From contig DRBZ01000007.1 in the NCBI GenBank assembly GCA_011043895.1, positions 1 through 20,847 on the forward strand: a stretch of DNA of 20,847 nucleotides. Direction: 5' to 3'. Every line of letters begins with the position of its first letter. Positions within the stretch are counted from its first letter, which is position 1. This DNA is from Candidatus Cloacimonadota bacterium. Its GTDB lineage: Bacteria; Cloacimonadota; Cloacimonadia; JGIOTU-2. Below, piece by piece: positions 1 through 8,061 of this stretch. The notes beneath the pieces are model-generated. The model was not told where the DNA came from. It saw nothing but the letters and a program-made list of their open reading frames with translations, and did no database searches. A program made the position numbers and the translations under genes.

Positions 1-184
1 AATAAATTCTAGCCAATTTCTTGTCATAAAATTGTAACTCCTGAAATAAAACATGAAAAAAAGTAAATTTAAATAGAATAACATAAAATCTTAATTAAAA
101 AATCCCTTATGGAATTTTCTGGGTGCATATTTGTAAAATTACAGACAGATTGACAGAAAAATAATCTTCCGGAATCATATCAAC
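1..184. promoter_or_regulatory. AT-rich leader upstream of the esterase gene
   Basis: No gene or RNA is recognisable in this stretch. A TTGACA box lies at 150-155 (+), followed after 19 nt by TCATAT at 175-180. If used, transcription would begin almost at the start codon at 185, leaving a very short leader. That fits the poor Shine-Dalgarno signal before that ATG. A short palindrome TTCCGGAA sits at 167-174, between the two boxes. A weaker TTGTCA occurs at 21-26. All promoter assignments here are inference from hexamers alone. Confidence 0.3.
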
Positions 185-1327
185 ATGAAAATAATTTTAC
201 TCACAATGTTTGTGCTCATTTCTCCTTATCTGAGCAACGCAAAAACGAAATTCGATGAGTTTTTGAATACCCTGAATTCAGCTCCCATAGAATCTAAGTA
301 TTCACTCGTTAATGATTTTATCGATTCACAGACCTCTTATCCGATTGTTGAAAATGATACGATCGTTCACTTTGTTACTCGTCAAAAAGCTCGTTCTGTT
401 TTTCTTGCCGGCGACTTTACAAATTGGGAACAAAACATCAAATTTACGAATGTACCCTATACCGATTTATGGTATTATACAGATGTTTTCGAGCCGGATG
501 CGCATTTGGATTACAAGTTTGTGATTGATGGAACAACATGGATACTTGATCCAATAAACCCAAGAAAAGTTCCCGGAGGATTTGGAGATAATTCAGAACT
601 TGTGATGCCCCAGTATCGCGCTGCACCGGAAATCGAGCATTATGATGATATTGCACACGGTACATTGAGGGACACAATTCTTTTCTGTGAAAGTATGCAG
701 CAAAGCCGGAAAGTAATTGTATATCTGCCATATAATTATTCTCAGCGTGAAAGGTTACCCTTGATTATATTTCAGGATGGAACAGATTATCTGAATTTCG
801 CTATGGCAAAGAATATTTTAGACTATCTGATACATAACAAGCAGATCGAGCCTGTCGTGGGAATATTTTTGCCGCCAAAAAAACGAAATGATGAGTATGC
901 GGGAAAATTAAAGGAAGTATACGGAGAATTTATCGCTCATACATTATTCTCATATCTTTATAAGAATTATCATGTATCAGATGATCCCGAAGATCATGCG
1001 GTGATTGGTGCTTCCAATGGAGGTAATATTTCACTTTGGCTTGGATTTCATTATCCTGAGCTGTGCCGTAAGATCGGAGCGCAATCACCTTATGTAGAAG
1101 ATGAGCTGCAAGATGCATTCAAGATCTCGGACACCCTGCCCCTGATGCTCTATATCAATATTGGGAAATATGATATCCCGAAACTGAAAGAGATTACCGC
1201 ACAGTTCATTCCCATTCTTTCTGAGAAGGATTATGATTTTATCTTTGAGGAATTTCCTGAGGGACATAGCTGGGGGAACTGGCGCGCTCATCTGAAAGAT
1301 ATTTTGATTGGATTTTTTGAAAAGTAA
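185..1327 (+). CDS. Secreted esterase with N-terminal E-set/CBM48-like domain (enterochelin esterase/EsteraseD family)
   Basis: This 380-residue protein begins with a short signal peptide (residues 1-19, hydrophobic, ending SNA-K). Residues about 55-142 look like an Ig-like E-set domain of the isoamylase-N/CBM48 type, with motifs FLAGDFTNW and DYKFVIDGTTW followed by LDP. Residues about 155-378 are an alpha/beta-hydrolase of the Fes/esterase D type. The likely nucleophile is Ser277 in GASNGG, with Asp330 (GKYD) and His361 (EGHSWGNW) completing the triad. The same two-domain order occurs in enterochelin esterases and in some acetyl-xylan and feruloyl esterases. The substrate is therefore unknown, and a carbohydrate ester or siderophore are both possible. 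The protein is periplasmic or exported, and no T9SS tail is present. It stands alone on the plus strand and converges on pgpA. The start is fixed by the signal peptide, although no strong ribosome-binding site precedes it. Confidence 0.85.
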   Translation: MKIILLTMFVLISPYLSNAKTKFDEFLNTLNSAPIESKYSLVNDFIDSQTSYPIVENDTIVHFVTRQKARSVFLAGDFTNWEQNIKFTNVPYTDLWYYTDVFEPDAHLDYKFVIDGTTWILDPINPRKVPGGFGDNSELVMPQYRAAPEIEHYDDIAHGTLRDTILFCESMQQSRKVIVYLPYNYSQRERLPLIIFQDGTDYLNFAMAKNILDYLIHNKQIEPVVGIFLPPKKRNDEYAGKLKEVYGEFIAHTLFSYLYKNYHVSDDPEDHAVIGASNGGNISLWLGFHYPELCRKIGAQSPYVEDELQDAFKISDTLPLMLYINIGKYDIPKLKEITAQFIPILSEKDYDFIFEEFPEGHSWGNWRAHLKDILIGFFEK

Positions 1328-1349
1328 TGTGTTATTCTTGATTCTATAT

Positions 1350-1820
1350 CTAAAAAAAGTGAGGGAAAATTATAAGAAGTATCTGTATAATGATATTTGA
1401 GAAAATACCTGCAGCAATATCATCTGCAAGGACTCCCCATCCGTGCGGCAGCTTCTGTAATTGATTAATGGGAGTAGGTTTAAGAATGTCGAATACACGA
1501 AAAAGAATCAGTGCATAAACAAAAACCCACAATGTGTGCGGAAGAAACATAACGGCGAAGAAGAATCCGATAAGTTCATCGATGGTGATCTTACGGCTGT
1601 CATGCCCAAGATCTTTCTCGGCACTTTTTATGATCGGTACGAAGATAAGTGCTGCAACAAAGACAAGAGCGATCAGTAAGAAGTTTCCAAGCGTGGACAG
1701 TGGGGGAATAAGTAAAAAATAGAGCGCAGCAACAAATATTGAGGTGATCGTTCCTGATGCAAAAGGAAAATACCCGATAAAACCAACTGAAACCAGGAGA
1801 TTCCTAAAAAATTTTATCAT
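1350..1820 (-). CDS. pgpA: Phosphatidylglycerophosphatase A
   Basis: This enzyme dephosphorylates phosphatidylglycerophosphate to phosphatidylglycerol in the inner membrane. Family signatures are all present: FASGT near the N-terminus, the metal-binding IDELIG, the FRVFDILKPTP stretch, and the C-terminal GVLADDIAAG. Several hydrophobic segments fit a small integral membrane protein. The length of 156 residues is close to the family norm. I chose the ATG at 1820. An in-frame TTG at 1826 would overlap the murA stop but gains nothing. The start lies 2 nt past the murA stop codon (1823-1825) with no clear Shine-Dalgarno sequence, so translation is probably coupled to murA. It is the last gene of the prmC-murA-pgpA operon. 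It converges with the esterase gene, with 22 nt between the stops and no obvious terminator. Confidence 0.95.
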   Translation of the reverse strand: MIKFFRNLLVSVGFIGYFPFASGTITSIFVAALYFLLIPPLSTLGNFLLIALVFVAALIFVPIIKSAEKDLGHDSRKITIDELIGFFFAVMFLPHTLWVFVYALILFRVFDILKPTPINQLQKLPHGWGVLADDIAAGIFSNIIIQILLIIFPHFF

Positions 1821-1822
1821 GG

Positions 1823-3088
1823 TCAATACAGAGCGTCAGTCTCGATTCTTTCGATGTCCGCACCAAGGGAAGCGAGTTTTTGTTCCAGATACTCGTACCC
1901 GCGATCAAGATGATATACACGGGAAATTTTAGTTTGTCCGTTCGCCGCAAGAGCAGCTACCACAAGAGCAGCAGCAGCTCTAATGTCCGGTGCCATGACA
2001 GGAGCTCCGGAGAGCTTGCTCACGCCATTAATACTAATCCTGTTTCCTGATAATTTTATGTCCGCACCAAGACGTTGAAGCTCACTGATGTACATGAATC
2101 TGTCGGAGAAGATATTTTCATTGATAATACTCTTTCCTTCTATCGTAGAGAGAAGAGCAGCAAAGAGCGGTTGAAGATCGGTGGGGAAGCCAGGATGGGG
2201 ATTCGTAGAGATTTCAATTGCTTTTTTCTTACCACCAGGAGATATTGTGATAGAATTCTCTGCATTATCAACCTCAAAGCCAATGTCTCTTAGCTTATTC
2301 AGTACGATACCAGAATGCTCAGGTATGCAATTTTTAACAATGACCTTACCCCTGGTCATTGCTCCTGCAACTAATAGGGTGCCAACTTCAATTCTGTCCG
2401 GTATTAATGAAAAATCAGCAGGATGAAGTTCTTTAACTCCCTCGATAATTATTATTTCGGTTCCATGTCCTTCGATATGTGCACCCATGCTATTCAGAAA
2501 ATCTGCAAGACAGGTAATCTCTGGCTCGCATGCAGCGTTCTCAATAACCGTTTTACCTTCAGCAAGAACTGCTGCCATCAGGGCATTTGCAGTTGCTCCG
2601 ACAGTTTTGTTTTCAAAATATATTTCGCATCCCTTCAAGCGATTAACTTCAGCATTTATATAACCATGCTTGATCTGGATCGTTACCCCAAGCTTATGTA
2701 ATGCTTCAAGATGATAGTCTATGGGGCGGGCACCAAGTGCGCATCCACCCGGAAAAGAAACGCGAGCTTTTCCCTGTCTCGCAAGCAATGGACCAAGCAC
2801 ATAAATCGATGCTCGCATAGTCTTTACCAGATCATACGAAGCTTCAAAATTCTTAATCCCCTTTGTGGTTATTCTTAACTCATGGTCAGTGAATTCAACC
2901 TCTGATCCAATTTGCTTAAGCAGTTTAATCATTGTGCGAATATCAGATAAATTCGGGATGTTCTTTATGAGATAATCACCATCCGCAAGAAGTGTAGCCG
3001 CTAGGACCGGAAGGCCAGCATTTTTTGATCCGTTTGCTACTACTGTTCCACTAAGTTTCTTTCCCCCTCTAACTAAAATTTCATCCAT
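1823..3088 (-). CDS. murA: UDP-N-acetylglucosamine 1-carboxyvinyltransferase (MurA)
   Basis: MurA transfers enolpyruvate from phosphoenolpyruvate to UDP-GlcNAc, the first committed step of peptidoglycan synthesis in the cytoplasm. The 421-residue length is standard. Lys22 and Asn23 in the GSKNAG motif correspond to the conserved substrate-binding pair. The catalytic Cys is residue 116 in GGCALGARPID, so the protein has the fosfomycin-sensitive Cys form and not the Asp variant. The repeated inside-out alpha/beta architecture is evident, with typical stretches such as PDRIEVGT and FPTDLQP. It starts 13 nt after the prmC stop and runs into pgpA with a 2-nt gap, so it is almost certainly co-transcribed with both. 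Nothing is unusual in sequence or length. Confidence 0.98.
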   Translation of the reverse strand: MDEILVRGGKKLSGTVVANGSKNAGLPVLAATLLADGDYLIKNIPNLSDIRTMIKLLKQIGSEVEFTDHELRITTKGIKNFEASYDLVKTMRASIYVLGPLLARQGKARVSFPGGCALGARPIDYHLEALHKLGVTIQIKHGYINAEVNRLKGCEIYFENKTVGATANALMAAVLAEGKTVIENAACEPEITCLADFLNSMGAHIEGHGTEIIIIEGVKELHPADFSLIPDRIEVGTLLVAGAMTRGKVIVKNCIPEHSGIVLNKLRDIGFEVDNAENSITISPGGKKKAIEISTNPHPGFPTDLQPLFAALLSTIEGKSIINENIFSDRFMYISELQRLGADIKLSGNRISINGVSKLSGAPVMAPDIRAAAALVVAALAANGQTKISRVYHLDRGYEYLEQKLASLGADIERIETDALY

Positions 3089-3101
3089 ATAAAACCAACT
3101 T

Positions 3102-3986
3102 CTATCTATTTTTACTGAGTACTAAAACTCGGTCGAAATCATTGTAGTCTTTCTTGCTGTCAATGATTTTAAAATTATATCGCTCCGCAAGCGATGAAAC
3201 ATCCTGTTTCTGTGATGCTCCAATTTCGAAAAATATCACACCATCTTTGTCCAGATGCTTTCCGACATCCTGTAATATTTTATCATAGAATTCAAGACCA
3301 TTATGCTGTGCCAGAAGTGCGAGCTTAGGTTCAAAATCCTTTATCTCAACTGGAAGATTGGGAAATTCCTGCTCGCTGATATAAGGAGGATTAGATATGA
3401 TGCAGTTGAAATTTCCATTAATATTGTCAAATAGATTAGATTGAATAAAGGTGATATTCTTTAGATCGTATATTTCAGAATTCTTTTGTGCAATACTCAG
3501 ACTTTTTTCTGAAATATCAGATGCCGTGATATTGATATTTACATTACTTTTACTAAGTGCGATACTTAATGATATCGGAATATTTCCAGAGCCAGTTCCG
3601 ATATCGAGTAATTTCCACTCGCTCCTGGCGTTTTCTTTTATATAGGTGAGTACTGAGTCAATGAGCAGTTCTGTTTCGGGACGTGGGATGAGTACTCCTT
3701 CTTCGACTTTCAAAGCATTTCCATAAAACTCTACTTCTCCCAGAATATATTGTAAAGGATAATGAGTTATTCGTTTTTTTATTAGATTCTTAATGGTTTC
3801 CCGTTCAGCATCAGATAAGGGTTTGTCATACTTCAAATAAAGATCAAGCCGCGAACAGTCCAGCACATGTGCAATAAGCAGCTCTGCATTCAGATGGGGA
3901 GAAGAAATCTCTTTCTCGGTAAAATAGTCCGATGTCCAGAAAAGTACGTCCTTTACTGTCCATGTCTTATTACCTTGAGCTGCCAT
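3102..3986 (-). CDS. prmC: Peptide chain release factor N5-glutamine methyltransferase (PrmC/HemK)
   Basis: PrmC methylates the Gln of the GGQ motif in release factors RF1 and RF2, using S-adenosylmethionine. The N-terminal helical domain (about residues 1-75) is followed by the diagnostic HYPLQYILGEVEFYG and LIPRPETE stretch. Next come the SAM-binding DIGTGSGNI motif, the catalytic NPPYI motif and the downstream FEPKLAL segment. I use the ATG at 3986 (294 residues). The reading frame stays open to a GTG at 4004, but the six extra residues (beginning VFFILT) look unlike the family N-terminus and have no ribosome-binding site. It is the first gene of a three-gene operon with murA and pgpA, downstream of the terminator at 4051-4077. 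Confidence 0.96.
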   Translation of the reverse strand: MAAQGNKTWTVKDVLFWTSDYFTEKEISSPHLNAELLIAHVLDCSRLDLYLKYDKPLSDAERETIKNLIKKRITHYPLQYILGEVEFYGNALKVEEGVLIPRPETELLIDSVLTYIKENARSEWKLLDIGTGSGNIPISLSIALSKSNVNINITASDISEKSLSIAQKNSEIYDLKNITFIQSNLFDNINGNFNCIISNPPYISEQEFPNLPVEIKDFEPKLALLAQHNGLEFYDKILQDVGKHLDKDGVIFFEIGASQKQDVSSLAERYNFKIIDSKKDYNDFDRVLVLSKNR

Positions 3987-3990
3987 AGTT

Positions 3991-4024
3991 AGAATAAAGA
4001 ACACTAGTAATAAAATGTTGTCAA
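3991..4024 (-). promoter_or_regulatory. Candidate promoter of the prmC-murA-pgpA operon
   Basis: On the minus strand a perfect TTGACA lies at 4024-4019. Downstream are TTTATT (3998-3993, 20-nt spacer) and TATTCT (3996-3991, 22-nt spacer). Both spacers are longer than the usual 17 nt, so only the -35 box is convincing. The location is right: the element lies between the terminator of the upstream operon and the prmC start codon. If these boxes are used, the transcript start falls very close to the prmC ATG, giving a very short or absent leader. Confidence 0.35.
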
Positions 4025-4050
4025 ATTTATCTCTTATGATTTATTGAAAA

Positions 4051-4077
4051 AACGCACACCGGAGTTCGATGTGCGTT
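4051..4077 (-). terminator. Rho-independent terminator of the C25 protease operon
   Basis: An 8-bp perfect stem (AACGCACA at 4051-4058 against TGTGCGTT at 4070-4077) encloses an 11-nt loop, part of which can pair further. Read on the minus strand, the stem ends in a run of six T, the classic intrinsic terminator form. It begins 27 nt after the stop codon of C25 protease C. On the plus strand the tail is poor (TTCTTGT), so termination should be directional. It isolates the protease operon from prmC. Confidence 0.9.
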
Positions 4078-4103
4078 CTTGTGTATAGTAGATAATACGG
4101 AGA

Positions 4104-7100
4104 TTATTTCATTAAAACCATTTTCTTGGTAACCTGTTTTGTGTCGGTTTTAAGTCTATAGAAATACACTCCATTCGCGACGGTCTTGTTTGTAGTATCT
4201 TTGCCGTCCCACACGAAATCAACCATCTTGCCTGTGTTCTCACTGCCTAGGACAAAGCTTTTCACGAGCTGTCCTTTGATATTATATATCTTCAATTCTG
4301 CTTTTTGTGTATTTAGTGGTAAGGAGAATGAGATAGTGGTAGAACCGTTGAATGGATTGGGGAAGTTCTGGTTAAGTTTGAATTCATTAATCGTATACGG
4401 ATCATCATTGAAAGTAACTGGAATCTCATAGCTTGAAGAAGGATCACCGATCAAGATATCATCAATATGAATACCATCTTCCTCCACATATCCATCTGAA
4501 TCCATCAGGAATCTTATATATACCTCATCTTCACCTGCGAAATCCGAAAGATCAGAGGTTTCTGCGACCCATTCTAATTGAGAGCCATCATACACTGGTT
4601 CACCATAAGGTTGGAAACTGCCTTCTCCAGGTTCTGTATATTGACCTTCGAGTGCAGTCCAGTTTGAACCGTCTGTAGATGCAAGTACCTGAGCATAGTC
4701 CCAGTTGGACTCAATATCCCATTTCGCATTGAAATAGAGATTTGCACCACCTTTCATGCTACTGAGATTGATAGGATCGGTCAGTTCAAGGATTGCTGTT
4801 GTCCAGTTTGGATAGCTTCCACCAGGACTATCTGTAAAGCTGTGGGTTGGAGAGCAGAAATCTTCTTCCGTATCACTCCAATCGGATGAAACCCACTGTG
4901 TCATTCCGCTTTCTGCATTATCAAAGAGTTCAGCAAAACCAAGATGATAATCATATTCAGCATCACCATTCACCAAGAGAAGTCCGGAGTAGGGAACATG
5001 TCCTGTAGCAGTTACATACAATTCATAGGTAAAGTTGGGTAATGTGACCTCATAGAAGCCATTAGTAACCTGAACACTTGCAAATTCTTCGCCATTATCG
5101 CTGCGAATGTAGGTCAATGTTGCACCATTGAGACAAAGGAAATCATCGTACACTGTGCCATTTATATATCCGCTTTGAACTGGTTCAAGCACGATATCAT
5201 GAGAATTTGAACCATAATTAAGGAAATAATTCAATTCCTCGTATGAGTTAAATCCCCATTTTGTTACATAGATATCATAATAATCGACAGGAAGTTCTTC
5301 TGGGGATGAGTAGATGCCTCCAGCGTCTGTTGTAGCAATGAAGACCGGGTCATCCTGGTTGGGATTTGCTCCATGTTCATAGAAACAAACATCTGCATTT
5401 GATACTGGTGCACCATTCTCGCTATCAGTTACAATACCTGCCACAGAACCATAGGCGATGATGACAGGGAAAGTCTCTTCATATAGATTGTAACCTGTTT
5501 TTGCTATGATCGCCTCGACAGGTATCATGGTTGTAGGTGTAATATTACAGGTCGTTTCAGTAGCAGCGGTAAAACCTGCACCATCAACGTTTATCCAGAG
5601 TGTGAAATTATCTTCATCAGCAGTCGCATTGAGTGTACCTTCAAGATTGAGTGCAAAAGTGTCTACAAGACCGAAGGTGGTCGTGACACTTATTTCAGGA
5701 TTTGTAAGGTCCAGAGCGTTTACAGCAATTTGCTCCTGGAAGAGATAATAATCATCTCCGGGATTTTGACCAAGTATTTTGAGAGAAGGTCCATATTGAT
5801 AATTCACATCGATCGTTGCCATGCCCGAATCATCAGTAACTTCGGTGTCTGAAGTGTAATCCAGACCTTCTGCCCAAACATTCACTCCCGGCTGGGGTGT
5901 TACACCATCTGGATCGAGCACTTCGACTGTTACCTGAGAGGGAACACCGACATTAATATTTGTGGGATAAATATTTACGACACTTGCTGTTACTGTTATG
6001 TCACCCACATATTTGTAATAATTATGACCAACTATTGAAATATTTAGAATGCCAGCCTCGGCAGGAATAACATCAAACACGACTGTACCTGAACCGAGAA
6101 TCGTCACGAAACCGTAACCATAGATAGTGTCATCATCATATACGGTTATTCGTGAGCCAATCGGTGCTTGAACATCAAACTGAGGGATTCCAGCCATTAT
6201 TGTCTGTGGATAGATAGGGGTCATGGTCATTGGTTCATCTGTCCATATATCAAGGGATGGATCGCCGAATACATTAAGCTGATAGCAGCACCAGCGCATA
6301 AGTTCATCTCCTGTGATGAAAGGAAGTGTATGCTCTTTGGAAAGTTGATTAGCTCCAGCAACCGAATATACACCATCATCAAAGAAAACGTCAATGTACT
6401 GTCTGTGATAATGCTGAGATGCGCCATCTGTGCCCCCCTGCTGTCCCCAACCATAACGGCTGTTACCCACGAATACAGACGCAGCTGTTTCCATATTTGT
6501 AATCACTTCCATGAAGCAGTCTGAGCCAAAATAACCCGATGAAGTTCTATTATCGATAGAGCCAGAATAACATGCTTGTGAATAACCATTGTAAAATCCA
6601 TGTGTGATTCCATCATTTGTAAGATTATAAGTTGTAAGGTCTGGATTATCAATATTAAGACAATGTGTTGTAGAACCATGACCAAGGTGATTAAGTAAAT
6701 TAGGACCAAGATTCAATTGATTATATAGATCATTAGAGGTCCAATTCCCATTCATTTGATAAAGCGTAGTGACAGTCCAGCTGGCAGGTATACCTACAGT
6801 AGTATAGCCGTTTGAACCACTGCCAACTAGTAGTTCATTCATATACGATCCACCATAGGTTCCTGGCCAAAGATTTTCTCCCACGAGGAGGGTGGTTGTA
6901 ACTTCATCAGCGATTGGGCTTTCTGAATAGAGCTGTATCTTATTTATTTGATTTGCGATTTCAGTTGCGTTGTTTGCAGTAATTCTGCCCACATAGACTT
7001 CAGCAAGAAAGTCTGCTTCATTTTCTTCACCCCAGTAGCTGTTATTATTATTATTCCAATCCGGACCTGTGCCTGGTGCAGTGGAACGGTCAAGGCAACC

Positions 7101-8039
7101 ATAGTACATGTCTGCAGGAATGTCATCATCCATATAACCATATCCAGGATCAGCATAAAGCCCCCTATCCGGGATTATATCAGTATCACCACCAAGAAGG
7201 ATGAATTTGATAGGACCTTCTGAATATTTCTCTATGATATAATTTCTGATCTTGTCACCTGTATCAACACCTGTATAATTTATCATGATATCACTGACGA
7301 GTTCAATCTTAGTACTGAATCCCCTAAGTGCATGGAAATCAGCAAGTGCCTGATATTCACTTTCAAATACCTGGCTGGTGATGATTATATAATCATAACT
7401 GTTCGAACGGATTTGAGTTATCATGTACTCATCAATCATTTCAGGATTATCCACAAGGGCATTCAGCCGCTTGACAATATCTGGATTTTCATGAATGAAT
7501 CTTTGGGATTGCATAGCAGCATCATTATATTCAGTCTCGATAGTAATGACAGCTTTTTTATAATAGCTAAGATCACCTTCAGAAGGTATATATTTTATTG
7601 GTGTTAGCGCAAATGAGCCGATTGAATATCCTGCAAGGTAATGAGTTGCATAATCGTTATAATGTTTTACAGGATAGGGTGAACTGCTTTCATAGATCAA
7701 AGGATCGGGTGGAGTAAATTCAGCTTCATGAAGTTTTGAAAGTGGCATCGGTCGCTGAATTGGCTTTACAGTATATGAGCCGATGAAGGTTTCTTCATAA
7801 AAATCGATAGAGAGATTAGTAATTGCCTGTTCTTGAGGTAGAAGAAGCGTGATGCCGGTGTATGGCAACGAGGGTTCTCCAGGATTTCCTAGATGATAGC
7901 TATCCTCAATATCAAGTATTGCATAATCGTTTTCAATGTGTACGTCGGGAGCTTCAAAATAGTACGTTCTTGTTGTTACATCAGCAAAACAGAAAGATGC
8001 GAATAACAGGAAGACGAGAAGGATTGTTGTTTTTTTCAT
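4104..8039 (-). CDS. Secreted C25 (gingipain-type) cysteine protease C with T9SS sorting domain
   Basis: This 1311-residue protein is the last gene of the protease operon. Residues 1-19 are a signal peptide (ending SFCFA) and about 20-205 a prodomain. The C25 caspase-like catalytic domain spans about 215-600, with the likely dyad His454 (HLGHGSTTH) and Cys490 (SQACYSGS). It is followed by Ig-like domains (about 610-775), an alpha/beta sandwich and two carboxypeptidase-regulatory-like domains (about 863-1034). A jelly-roll/MAM-like domain of different sequence from its paralogues covers about 1036-1200. The C-terminal T9SS type A sorting domain (about 1222-1311) contains NQNFPNPFNGST and ends KKMVLMK. 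The ATG at 8039 is chosen because GGGGA lies just upstream. A TTG at 8051 is in frame but falls inside that ribosome-binding region. It begins 22 nt after the winged-helix/M29-like gene. Cleavage specificity cannot be read from the sequence. Confidence 0.9.
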   Translation of the reverse strand: MKKTTILLVFLLFASFCFADVTTRTYYFEAPDVHIENDYAILDIEDSYHLGNPGEPSLPYTGITLLLPQEQAITNLSIDFYEETFIGSYTVKPIQRPMPLSKLHEAEFTPPDPLIYESSSPYPVKHYNDYATHYLAGYSIGSFALTPIKYIPSEGDLSYYKKAVITIETEYNDAAMQSQRFIHENPDIVKRLNALVDNPEMIDEYMITQIRSNSYDYIIITSQVFESEYQALADFHALRGFSTKIELVSDIMINYTGVDTGDKIRNYIIEKYSEGPIKFILLGGDTDIIPDRGLYADPGYGYMDDDIPADMYYGCLDRSTAPGTGPDWNNNNNSYWGEENEADFLAEVYVGRITANNATEIANQINKIQLYSESPIADEVTTTLLVGENLWPGTYGGSYMNELLVGSGSNGYTTVGIPASWTVTTLYQMNGNWTSNDLYNQLNLGPNLLNHLGHGSTTHCLNIDNPDLTTYNLTNDGITHGFYNGYSQACYSGSIDNRTSSGYFGSDCFMEVITNMETAASVFVGNSRYGWGQQGGTDGASQHYHRQYIDVFFDDGVYSVAGANQLSKEHTLPFITGDELMRWCCYQLNVFGDPSLDIWTDEPMTMTPIYPQTIMAGIPQFDVQAPIGSRITVYDDDTIYGYGFVTILGSGTVVFDVIPAEAGILNISIVGHNYYKYVGDITVTASVVNIYPTNINVGVPSQVTVEVLDPDGVTPQPGVNVWAEGLDYTSDTEVTDDSGMATIDVNYQYGPSLKILGQNPGDDYYLFQEQIAVNALDLTNPEISVTTTFGLVDTFALNLEGTLNATADEDNFTLWINVDGAGFTAATETTCNITPTTMIPVEAIIAKTGYNLYEETFPVIIAYGSVAGIVTDSENGAPVSNADVCFYEHGANPNQDDPVFIATTDAGGIYSSPEELPVDYYDIYVTKWGFNSYEELNYFLNYGSNSHDIVLEPVQSGYINGTVYDDFLCLNGATLTYIRSDNGEEFASVQVTNGFYEVTLPNFTYELYVTATGHVPYSGLLLVNGDAEYDYHLGFAELFDNAESGMTQWVSSDWSDTEEDFCSPTHSFTDSPGGSYPNWTTAILELTDPINLSSMKGGANLYFNAKWDIESNWDYAQVLASTDGSNWTALEGQYTEPGEGSFQPYGEPVYDGSQLEWVAETSDLSDFAGEDEVYIRFLMDSDGYVEEDGIHIDDILIGDPSSSYEIPVTFNDDPYTINEFKLNQNFPNPFNGSTTISFSLPLNTQKAELKIYNIKGQLVKSFVLGSENTGKMVDFVWDGKDTTNKTVANGVYFYRLKTDTKQVTKKMVLMK
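4938..5453 (-). repeat. Carboxypeptidase-regulatory-like double module, copy in protease C
   Basis: This encodes residues 863-1034 of protease C, from YGSVAGIV to DYHLG. The same module occurs in proteases A and B. The shared landmarks are VTDS-NG, YDIY-KWGF, the HDI-L-PV linker, DNGEE(Y/F)AS, HVPYSG and the terminal DYHLG. It is the most diverged of the three copies in flanking context, because the jelly-roll domain that follows is unlike that in A and B. Confidence 0.8.
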
Positions 8040-8061
8040 TTTTGTCCCCAATTTTTTTTAT

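Noticed and set aside
6168..6524. A 118-codon open frame on the plus strand, antisense to protease C
   Set aside because: It overlaps the catalytic domain of protease C, which has clear family motifs. The antisense translation shows no recognisable domain and looks like a chance frame.
7042..7056. Short TTA/ATT trinucleotide run within protease C
   Set aside because: It simply encodes five consecutive Asn in a loop. A change in repeat number would keep the frame, so it is not a phase-variation switch.
8049..8051. TTG at 8051 as start of protease C
   Set aside because: It overlaps the GGGGA ribosome-binding sequence that serves the ATG at 8039, and the latter gives a clean signal peptide beginning MKK.
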